A stretch of 14,803 bases of DNA from Acidilobaceae archaeon UBA158 (GTDB taxonomy: Archaea; Thermoproteota; Thermoprotei_A; Sulfolobales; Acidilobaceae). Under the pieces are notes generated by a model that saw only the letters and a list, made by a program, of their open reading frames with translations, was not told the origin of the DNA and did no database searches. Each line of letters begins with the position of its first letter. Position 1 is the stretch's first letter. The DNA lies in assembly GCA_002506595.1 (NCBI GenBank), contig DAXV01000070.1:427-15229 (forward strand), read 5' to 3'. This document shows positions 6,808 to 12,661 of this stretch, piece after piece. Both the position numbers and the translations under genes were made by a program.

Positions 6808-7839
6808 TTGAGAGCCTTATCAATAATGAATCTAGTTACAAAACTAAATAATTTTACTTTGGGACCAATAAACTTGGACATAGAAGCTAATGGATATTAT
6901 GTTATTCTTGGACCTAATGGAAGTGGTAAAACTACTTTATTAAAAACAATTCTGGGTTTTTATAAGCCATTAAGTGGAAAAATTGTGCTTTATGATAAGG
7001 ATATAACTAATTTGCCGATTGAGAAGAGGAGAATAGGTTATGTAACTCAAAATTATTCCTTATTTAATAATATGGATGTTAGGTCTAATATTGAATTTGG
7101 TCTTAAAATGTTAAAGCTAAACAAAAAGGAAAGAGAAAGTAAAATAAAAGAAATATCTTCTTTGCTTAATATAGAAAATTTATTAAATAAGAAGCCTAAG
7201 GAATTAAGTGGAGGTCAACAACAACTGGTTTCTATAGCAAGAGCATTGGTAATTAATCCTAAGGTTTTATTACTAGATGAGCCTTTATCTAGCTTGGATC
7301 CTAATGTAAAGAGAAATTTAAGGGATATATTAAGGAGAGTTGTAAAAGCAAAAACTACAACAATAATACATGTTAGTCATTTTATTGAAGATGCATTTGA
7401 ATTGTCTACAAAAATTGTTTTTATGTATAAGGGTAAAATAATTGAAGAAGGAGACCCTATTGAAATGATAAATAATCCAAGAACAAAAGAATTCTCTGAA
7501 TACTTAGGATACTCAAATATTATATTGTTAAATAAAATTGATCCTGAAATAAAAAATATATTGAGCCAGGCAGATCTTAAGAATGATATTTCTAATAACA
7601 ATTATTTGGTTTTTAGACCAGAAGATGTAATTCTTTGCAAAAACAAGTGCTGTGATAATAGTTTGGAGGGAAAAATAGAGGAAATTAATATCAAAGAAAG
7701 CGGATTTATTTATAACGTAAAGACAAATTATCATAATTTTGTTATATTTTCTAGGGAAATATTTAAAGAAAATAGCACAGTTAATATTTGTTTTAATGAA
7801 AAGAAATTAAAAATAGTCAGATCTGCAGAGGAAATTTAA
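6808..7839 (+). CDS. wtpC: Tungstate/molybdate ABC transporter, ATP-binding protein (WtpC-like)
   Basis: This 343-residue ATPase powers the importer. Visible motifs are Walker A GPNGSGKT (35-42), Q-loop Q81, signature LSGGQ (133-137), Walker B VLLLDEP (153-159), D-loop SSLD (161-164) and switch histidine H191. A C-terminal accessory domain with FRPEDV (269-274) resembles the TOBE/regulatory domain of Mod/Wtp and sugar ATPases. This domain holds a small cysteine cluster, C277, C281 and C282, plus C328. The start is TTG at 6808, immediately after the wtpB stop. It is chosen because a near-perfect Shine-Dalgarno, GAGGAGG at 6795-6801, sits at ideal distance; the ATG at 6826 would be too far. Substrate is inferred from wtpA. 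Confidence 0.88.
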   Translation: MRALSIMNLVTKLNNFTLGPINLDIEANGYYVILGPNGSGKTTLLKTILGFYKPLSGKIVLYDKDITNLPIEKRRIGYVTQNYSLFNNMDVRSNIEFGLKMLKLNKKERESKIKEISSLLNIENLLNKKPKELSGGQQQLVSIARALVINPKVLLLDEPLSSLDPNVKRNLRDILRRVVKAKTTTIIHVSHFIEDAFELSTKIVFMYKGKIIEEGDPIEMINNPRTKEFSEYLGYSNIILLNKIDPEIKNILSQADLKNDISNNNYLVFRPEDVILCKNKCCDNSLEGKIEEINIKESGFIYNVKTNYHNFVIFSREIFKENSTVNICFNEKKLKIVRSAEEI

Positions 7840-7841
7840 AA
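7835..7841 (+). promoter_or_regulatory. Candidate TATA box of tRNA-Cys
   Basis: TTTAAAA, preceded by the BRE-like GGAAA, lies about 34 bases before the first base of tRNA-Cys and overlaps the end of wtpC. Spacing is compatible with a short 5' leader. Evidence is position and composition only. Confidence 0.4.
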
Positions 7842-7871
7842 TCTTTTACTATTTCTAGAATAAATGCAAGG

Positions 7872-7976
7872 GCCGGGGTGGCCGAGCGGTCTAAGGCGGC
7901 GGGCTGCAGTAATAATGTGGCTATGCCCATCGTTATGGAGACCCGTTTTTCCCGGGTTCGAATCCCGGCCCCGGCT
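7872..7976 (+). tRNA. tRNA-Cys (GCA) with a 31-nt intron
   Basis: The sequence folds as a tRNA. The acceptor stem is GCCGGGG/CCCCGGC, the D stem GCC/GGC, the anticodon stem GCGGG/CCCGT, the loop CTGCAGA after splicing, and the T stem CCGGG/CCCGG with loop TTCGAAT. The anticodon GCA is at 7906-7908. The discriminator base is T (7976), as is typical of tRNA-Cys, and no CCA is encoded. The mature length is 74 nt. The intron is best placed at 7910-7940 (position 37/38), which restores a standard Cys loop. Because exon 1 and the intron both end in AG, the exact boundary is ambiguous by up to two bases. The splice motif is weaker than in tRNA-Met: an intron helix ATAATG/CGTTAT is clear, but the central 4-bp helix is poor. 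Confidence 0.92.
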
Positions 7977-8018
7977 TAAAGTCTATATGCTACGATTTTA
8001 TTAAAGCGATAAGATAAT

Positions 8019-8029
8019 TATATAAAAGG
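8019..8029 (+). promoter_or_regulatory. Candidate TATA box before the unknown gene and rqcH
   Basis: TATATAAAAG at about 8019-8029, in a purine-rich setting, would give a transcript start near 8047 and a leader of about 15 bases containing GAGGTGACC (8051-8059), the Shine-Dalgarno of the GTG-initiated gene. The start site is inferred. Confidence 0.45.
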
Positions 8030-8063
8030 GGCTATGAAATGCCTTGCGACGAGGTGACCTTTA

Positions 8064-8477
8064 GTGGGGAATGAACTAGAAAAGCCGAATGAGCCCCCAT
8101 CATGTAAGATAAAAGTGTATAATGGATATGAAGACATAATTAATATATTAAATGAAATAAAGGAAAAAATATATTTATACAACGCAAAAATATCTCAAAA
8201 AAGTTATTATTTAAAGCCAGTGCACAAAGTATACAAGACTAAAGCCGGTAAAAATAAAATTATTTATGAATATTATGGTAGATATTGGTGGAAAAGAATA
8301 AATAAAAAATTCATATATTCTGGCATAATAAAGCCAAAGTTTTTACCGGCTCCTCCTGATAATCCTCTTGAAGGATTATCAGTAATAAGAGAAGGTAACG
8401 ATGTTATATTAGATTGCTCTGTCTATGAAAAGTTTAAATGGATATTTAAGGATAGGAAAGTCGAAAGAACATGGTAA
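8064..8477 (+). CDS. Unrecognised 137-residue protein, co-transcribed with rqcH
   Basis: I do not recognise this gene. It uses GTG at 8064, supported by a strong Shine-Dalgarno (GAGGTGACC, 8051-8059). The product is basic and soluble, with no membrane segment or signal. An N-terminal part (about 15-50) looks alpha-helical (YEDIINILNEIKEKIYLYN). The middle has an aromatic and basic stretch, YEYYGRYWWKRINKKFIYSG (about 68-87). The C-terminal half is proline-rich (KPKFLPAPPDNPLEGL) and ends EGNDVILDCSVYEKFKWIF. The GRYWWKR-x-KKFIYSG stretch loosely recalls the G-P-Y-W-Y...GK...YIG type of short DNA/RNA-associated motif, but that is speculation. Only 16 bases separate its stop from the rqcH start, so the two are probably one transcript and the protein may act in ribosome rescue or translation. 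Confidence 0.8.
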   Translation: MGNELEKPNEPPSCKIKVYNGYEDIINILNEIKEKIYLYNAKISQKSYYLKPVHKVYKTKAGKNKIIYEYYGRYWWKRINKKFIYSGIIKPKFLPAPPDNPLEGLSVIREGNDVILDCSVYEKFKWIFKDRKVERTW

Positions 8478-8493
8478 TTATGGGGAAATAAAT

Positions 8494-10434
8494 ATGGCAA
8501 GAAAATCTATGTCTTCATTTGATATATATTCATGGATAAATACGACTGGTAAGCAAATATTAAATCAAAGAATAGATAATGTTTATTATGAAGGTCAATA
8601 TTTATTGCTAAAAATTAAGATTAAAATGAGTGATATACTTCTTATAGAGCCTTCTTTGAGAATTCACTTCAGTAATAGAATTAAGCCACCTAATGAATTT
8701 GTTGATAAGCCATTTGTATTGCTATTAAGAAAATATATAAGAGATCAAAAAATTAGCTCAGTAGAACAAATAGGATTTGATAGATTAATAAAAATTTCAT
8801 TATTTAATAATGTTAAATTATTTACAGAATTATTGCCAAAGGGTGTTGTAACATTAGTTGATGAGAATGATCAAATAATTGGCGCGACAAAATATGTTAA
8901 ATTTAAAGATAGGGAAATAAAGCCTAAAATAAAGTATGTATTTCCAAAAATAATTGAAAGAAAACCTTGGGAGTTAGATTATCAAGAAATGATAAATGCC
9001 ATATCTAGGTATAACGATGTAACAAGAGGATTAATTATGGGCTTAAATTTACCAGGAGAAGTAGCAGAAGAAGTTTTATATTTATCTGGCATACAAAAAA
9101 ATGCGAATCCTTCGATTATTAATAAAGAAATTTTAGATAATATAATTAGTAATTTACAGAAATTAGTAAGAATGAGTCTAGAAGGAAAAGGCTATATTTA
9201 TTTTGTTGATGAAAAGCCTATTCAATCAACTCCATTTGTATCAAAAAGCATATTAGAGACTGGAGGTAAGATGTATGAATATGAATTTTTTGACATGGCA
9301 TTAGATGATTACTTTAATATGATAATAGGCCAGGCAATCGGAGGTAAGCTAGAAGAAGAAAAATCTAAAATAATGCATAGCATAGAAGAAAATAAGATAT
9401 TATCTTCTAAGTATATAGAAGAGGCAGAAAAATTAGAAAAAAATGCTCAAATTATTGCTCAAAACTATTCAGAAATAGAGAAAATTGTTGAAAAAATTAA
9501 AAACAAAGAAATTCTTGAAAATGTAGTTAATATTAATAATAAAGAAAAATATGCTATAATAAATTTTAATGGAGAATTAATAAAAGTATATTTTGATGAA
9601 AGTTTAGATAAGGCTATAGTTAGGCTTTATAGAGAGGCAGGAGAATTAAGGTCAAAGTCTAAGAAAGCAATGAGTTCTATAGATGATATGATGAAAAAAC
9701 TTAATGAAATAGAAGAAAAAATTGAAGTGGAGAAAATAAAGAATTTAATAAAAAACAGGAAAAAGGAATGGTACGAAAAATATCATTGGATAATAACTAG
9801 AAATAATTTCTTAGCTATTGGGGGTAGGGATGCGGACCAAAATGAAAGTGTTGTCAAAAAATATTTGGGTGAAAAAGATATTTATATTCATGCAGATATA
9901 CATGGATCTCCTTCAGTAGTTTTATTTACTAATAATAAAAATATTGGAGAAGAAGATATTAATGATGCAGCAATTATTGCTGTTGCATATAGTAAGGCAT
10001 GGAAAGCTGGCATGGGAAGTGTAGGAGCTTATTGGGTATTAGGGAATCAGGTTTCTAAATCACCTCCATCAGGAGAATATCTGGCTAAAGGTTCATTTAT
10101 GATTTATGGTAAAAAGAATTTTCTAAAGCCAATTAATATGGAGCTATACTTAGGAATCTCAATAAATAAGGAAGGATTGCCAATTGTAATTATAGGAAAT
10201 GAAGATATAGTAAAAGAGAGATCAATAGTATATTCCAGGATATTACCTGGTGAAAAGAAACAACATGAGATAGCAGTAGAATTAAAAGAAGGCTTTGCAA
10301 AGATGTTTAATGGTAAAGAAAAGATATATTTAAAAGCATTAGATGAAAATGAAATCCTGCTAAGAATCCCAGGAAATTCTAAAATATCTTTTGTAAAGAG
10401 AGGTAATCTTCAGTTTTCAAATATTTTAAAATAA
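8494..10434 (+). CDS. rqcH: RqcH / Rqc2 / NEMF-family ribosome quality control factor (NFACT protein)
   Basis: This 646-residue protein belongs to the family that binds split 60S/50S subunits carrying stalled peptidyl-tRNA and directs C-terminal tailing. The NFACT-N domain (about 1-230) begins with the family's M-SSFDI signature and contains the conserved D-R pair (D96, R97 in IGFDRLIKI). Two coiled-coil stretches (about 285-340 and 375-430) flank a short hinge. The NFACT-R domain (about 430-550) has DIYIHADIHGSPSVV, SKAWKAGMGSVGAYWV, QVSKSPPSGEYL and KGSFMIYGKKNFL. An upstream in-frame ATG at 8425 would overlap the preceding gene and precede the family start, so ATG 8494, with GGGGA at 8482-8486, is preferred. 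In bacteria the homologue adds alanine tails; the archaeal activity is inferred by family. Confidence 0.95.
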   Translation: MARKSMSSFDIYSWINTTGKQILNQRIDNVYYEGQYLLLKIKIKMSDILLIEPSLRIHFSNRIKPPNEFVDKPFVLLLRKYIRDQKISSVEQIGFDRLIKISLFNNVKLFTELLPKGVVTLVDENDQIIGATKYVKFKDREIKPKIKYVFPKIIERKPWELDYQEMINAISRYNDVTRGLIMGLNLPGEVAEEVLYLSGIQKNANPSIINKEILDNIISNLQKLVRMSLEGKGYIYFVDEKPIQSTPFVSKSILETGGKMYEYEFFDMALDDYFNMIIGQAIGGKLEEEKSKIMHSIEENKILSSKYIEEAEKLEKNAQIIAQNYSEIEKIVEKIKNKEILENVVNINNKEKYAIINFNGELIKVYFDESLDKAIVRLYREAGELRSKSKKAMSSIDDMMKKLNEIEEKIEVEKIKNLIKNRKKEWYEKYHWIITRNNFLAIGGRDADQNESVVKKYLGEKDIYIHADIHGSPSVVLFTNNKNIGEEDINDAAIIAVAYSKAWKAGMGSVGAYWVLGNQVSKSPPSGEYLAKGSFMIYGKKNFLKPINMELYLGISINKEGLPIVIIGNEDIVKERSIVYSRILPGEKKQHEIAVELKEGFAKMFNGKEKIYLKALDENEILLRIPGNSKISFVKRGNLQFSNILK

Positions 10435-10463
10435 TTTTTAAAAATTAAATAATAAAATAACAA

Positions 10464-10475
10464 GATTTTAAAACT
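10464..10475 (+). promoter_or_regulatory. Candidate TATA box of the zinc-ribbon and aEF1B genes
   Basis: GATTTTAAAACT, about 26 bases before 10494, would start transcription just at the Shine-Dalgarno GAGGTG (10494-10499). That supports ATG 10509 rather than GTG 10497 as the start of the zinc-ribbon gene. Evidence is composition and spacing only. Confidence 0.4.
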
Positions 10476-10508
10476 CTGTATTTATAATAATATGAGGTGC
10501 AAATAGAG

Positions 10509-10718
10509 ATGTCAGTAACAGCTATTAAGAAGCTTGATATGCTAGATACTGTACAACCTCCAATATGTACGAGTTGTGGAAAAATAATTCATCCGAGAGA
10601 GAAAGCGGTAGCATTTTATTGCCCTAACTGTGGAAAAGCTTTAATATGGAGATGTAGCAAGTGCAGAAAACAAGGAATGCAATATAAATGTCCGAATTGT
10701 GGGTTTATCGGTCCTTAG
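10509..10718 (+). CDS. Small double zinc-ribbon protein (HVO_2753-like)
   Basis: The 69-residue protein has eight cysteines in four C-x2-C knuckles: C20/C23, C38/C41, C49/C52 and C61/C64, enough for two zinc fingers. The layout CTSCG, then YCPNCGK, WRCSKCRKQG, YKCPNCGF-x-GP at the end, matches the widespread archaeal zinc-finger family exemplified by HVO_2753 of Haloferax, which is usually found next to the aEF1B gene, as here. The molecular role is not well defined; a nucleic-acid or ribosome-linked function is inferred. The ATG at 10509 is chosen because GAGGTG at 10494-10499 is its Shine-Dalgarno; the in-frame GTG at 10497 lies inside that site. Its stop overlaps the Shine-Dalgarno of the next gene. 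Confidence 0.9.
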   Translation: MSVTAIKKLDMLDTVQPPICTSCGKIIHPREKAVAFYCPNCGKALIWRCSKCRKQGMQYKCPNCGFIGP

Positions 10719-10728
10719 GTGAATAGAT

Positions 10729-11004
10729 ATGGCAAAGGTTGCAGTATTATTAAAAGTTATGCCAAATTCTTTGGATATTAAATTAAATGATTTAAAGAAT
10801 GAAATAACAAAATACTTACCTGAAGGATATCAGATAATTGATAGTAAAGAAGAGCCTGTTGCGTTTGGATTAAAAGCATTAATTCTATTAGTTTCAATGC
10901 CAGAAAATACAGAAGGAGGAACAGAAGAATTAGAATCAATAATTAGAAATGTTGAAGGAGTTGAAGATGTAGAAGTTGAGACTGTAAGTAGATTAAGTGA
11001 GTAG
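10729..11004 (+). CDS. ef1b: Translation elongation factor aEF-1 beta
   Basis: This 91-residue protein has the length and pattern of archaeal EF1B: the opening KVAVLLKVMP strand, EEPVAFGLKALILLVSMPE in the middle and the closing VEGVEDVEVETVSR. It is the homologue of the catalytic C-terminal domain of eukaryotic eEF1B alpha/beta, which exchanges GDP for GTP on EF1A so that it can again deliver aminoacyl-tRNA. It acts in the cytoplasm. The ATG follows TTAGGTGAAT, whose TAG is the stop of the zinc-ribbon gene, so the pair is translationally coupled. The whole family-length protein is present with no anomaly. Confidence 0.95.
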   Translation: MAKVAVLLKVMPNSLDIKLNDLKNEITKYLPEGYQIIDSKEEPVAFGLKALILLVSMPENTEGGTEELESIIRNVEGVEDVEVETVSRLSE

Positions 11005-11012
11005 CTGATATA

Positions 11013-11597
11013 ATGGCGAATATCCTATATTATTCCTTGATAATATTTTGGATATCATTTATATCTAATTCCATTCCCTTCGGAGGTCCTCCTTATACAG
11101 TTGTTACTGCTACAATATTAGTTCAACTCAATTACATTTATTTTTGGGAATTGATAATTTTAGCCTCTCTGGGGGCAATATTGTCTAAAATTATTTTGTA
11201 TTATTTTGGAGATATTTTTAAAAAGCATCTATCAAAAAATAAAAACGTTAATTTATTATCAAAAATATCAAATAGATATCTGTTTTATATTATATTATTC
11301 ATTTTAGCTATAATACCAATTTTGCCATTTGATGATTATTTATATTTAGCAGCAGGAGCTGCTAAAACATCTTTATATAAAATGATTTTAGTTACTTCTT
11401 TAGCAAAGTTTTCGAAAACAACAATTGAAATATTTATAGAATTAAAAGTAATTAGTTTAACATCATATATTTTATCCATTTCCAAGCCGGATGTTGCAAT
11501 AATATTAACATTTTTATTTATTATAATAGGAATAATTGGTTTTAAGATTGACTGGGAAAAGGAATATTATAGAATAAAAAATATAATCATTAAATAA
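11013..11597 (+). CDS. DedA/VTT-like (SNARE-associated domain) membrane protein
   Basis: This is a 194-residue hydrophobic protein with about five membrane segments (near 4-24, 35-65, 88-110, 117-150 and 157-176). FGGPPYTVV, LGAILSKIILYYFGD and ILPFDDYLYLAAGAAKTSLYKMI resemble the VTT/DedA pattern, in which half-helices carry P-x-P and G-x-LG...Y-x-G motifs, but the match is only moderate. DedA/VTT proteins are linked to lipid scrambling or flipping and envelope homeostasis. The gene starts 8 bases after the aEF1B stop with a weak Shine-Dalgarno (GCTGAT), so it is probably read from the same transcript. Base use is more AT-rich than its neighbours, as expected for a membrane protein. A generic unknown membrane protein is the alternative. 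Confidence 0.72.
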   Translation: MANILYYSLIIFWISFISNSIPFGGPPYTVVTATILVQLNYIYFWELIILASLGAILSKIILYYFGDIFKKHLSKNKNVNLLSKISNRYLFYIILFILAIIPILPFDDYLYLAAGAAKTSLYKMILVTSLAKFSKTTIEIFIELKVISLTSYILSISKPDVAIILTFLFIIIGIIGFKIDWEKEYYRIKNIIIK

Positions 11598-11609
11598 TAT
11601 TGGTTAACA

Positions 11610-11620
11610 TTTTTAAAATT
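11610..11620 (+). promoter_or_regulatory. Candidate TATA box of the RNase Z gene
   Basis: TTTTTAAAATT lies about 50 bases before the preferred ATG at 11665. Its centre would place the transcript start near 11641, leaving a leader of about 24 bases. Evidence is composition and spacing only. Confidence 0.35.
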
Positions 11621-11664
11621 ATTATATCATCTAAATAAGAGATAGTATTGAACATGTGATAAAA

Positions 11665-12567
11665 ATGTCAAGATGGATTGAACTAATAACACTTGGAACA
11701 GGAGGGGCGTATCCAGGAGAAAATAGGTTTACAGCTTCATATGCAATTAAAGATTGGTTAGGTAATATATTTCTCCTAGATGTTGGAGAAGGCACACAAT
11801 ATAGACTTAAACAGGCTGATATACCTTTAACCAGAATAACAAATATTATAATAACCCATGGTCATGGTGATCATATAAATGGTTTACCTGGTCTTTTGCA
11901 ATCAATGTATTTGAACACAAGAAATATACCTCTAAACATTGTTGCTCCAGGAGATGTAATAAGATTTATTAGAGAAACGCTTGATGTGGAAGGTGCTCAT
12001 TTGGGATTTAATATAAATTTATACGAAGTAAATCTCGAAGGCATGCTAGAAATTTTTAACCAAAAAGGTGATAGAGTAAATATTTATTGGTATCCTGCAT
12101 GTCATTCTAGAGAAGCATATTGTTATACTTTGGAATGGAACCTAAGACCTAGGATTAATGTTGATGAAATGAAAAAACAAGGTATCTATCCTGGTCCTGA
12201 CGTAGAAAAATACATAGAGTCCTATGGTGATACAATGCTAATTAAAATAAATCCTTTTAGAATAAGTTATACAGGGGATACAAGACCTTGTGAGAGTGTG
12301 ACAAAATGCATTAAAGAATCTGATATTATAATTCATGAGTCAACATTTTCAGATGAAAATGAAAAAGAAGCGGATCAATTCTTTCATAGTACCGGTAGAA
12401 AGGCTGCTATAAATGCAAAAAATTCTAAAGCCTCTCTTTTGATATTAAGTCATATTAGTTCAAGGTATGAAGGATATGAAGCAATAGAGATTGAAAAACA
12501 GGCTAAAGAAGTATTCAAAAACACTATATTAACTTGGGATTTAGCAAAATATAGATTTATAATTTAA
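11665..12567 (+). CDS. rnz: Ribonuclease Z (tRNA 3'-processing endonuclease)
   Basis: This 300-residue metallo-beta-lactamase-fold enzyme cuts precursor tRNAs after the discriminator base so that CCA can be added. Zinc ligands are clear: THGHGDH (H65, H67, D69, H70), H147 in PACHSREAY, D205 in SYTGDTRP, and H263 in LSHISSRY. The RNase Z-specific HST (H241) and the ESTF motif are present. The exosite arm region (about 157-190), with GIYPGP, is also visible. The start is set at ATG 11665 because GTGATAAAA before it copies the Shine-Dalgarno pattern of neighbouring genes; GTG 11656 would add three residues. Both tRNA genes in this window lack encoded CCA, so they are expected substrates. Confidence 0.94.
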   Translation: MSRWIELITLGTGGAYPGENRFTASYAIKDWLGNIFLLDVGEGTQYRLKQADIPLTRITNIIITHGHGDHINGLPGLLQSMYLNTRNIPLNIVAPGDVIRFIRETLDVEGAHLGFNINLYEVNLEGMLEIFNQKGDRVNIYWYPACHSREAYCYTLEWNLRPRINVDEMKKQGIYPGPDVEKYIESYGDTMLIKINPFRISYTGDTRPCESVTKCIKESDIIIHESTFSDENEKEADQFFHSTGRKAAINAKNSKASLLILSHISSRYEGYEAIEIEKQAKEVFKNTILTWDLAKYRFII

Positions 12568-12591
12568 AAATGATTATATTTCTTAATATAT

Positions 12592-12607
12592 TTTTAATCG
12601 ATTAAAA
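12592..12607 (+). promoter_or_regulatory. 16-bp perfect palindrome overlapping a candidate TATA box, upstream of the ligase
   Basis: TTTTAATC is followed directly by GATTAAAA, a perfect palindrome 54 bases before the ligase start. ATTAAAA inside it could serve as the TATA box with a transcript start near 12631. It may be a binding site for a dimeric regulator, or only a symmetric TATA element in AT-rich DNA. Confidence 0.35.
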
Positions 12608-12661
12608 GTATTTCAGCTTATAGGTATAGGATTACATAAATATATTAGGAAGGGGATATAT

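Noticed and set aside
7377..7734. Overlapping minus-strand open frames inside the wtpC gene
   Set aside because: They lie opposite the conserved ATPase and its accessory domain and show no family features.
4351..7976. Integrated element between the two tRNA genes (tRNA-Met and tRNA-Cys as attachment sites)
   Set aside because: No integrase gene and no direct repeat of either tRNA 3' end was found. The segment holds an ordinary transporter operon.
8039..8074. Possible 11-codon upstream open frame (ATG 8039, TGA 8072-8074) overlapping the start of the unknown gene
   Set aside because: The TATA-like box at 8019-8029 would start transcription near 8047, after this ATG, so it would not be in the transcript.
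8425..8493. Upstream ATG extension of RqcH by 23 residues
   Set aside because: It overlaps the end of the preceding gene and adds residues before the conserved M-SSFDI opening of the family.
10433..10446. Palindrome AATTTTTAAAAATT after rqcH
   Set aside because: It is a simple run of T followed by A, expected in such AT-rich DNA. It may aid termination, but there is no sign of a specific site.
10497..10508. GTG start four codons upstream for the zinc-ribbon protein
   Set aside because: The GTG is part of the GAGGTG ribosome binding site for ATG 10509, which matches the family N-terminus length better.
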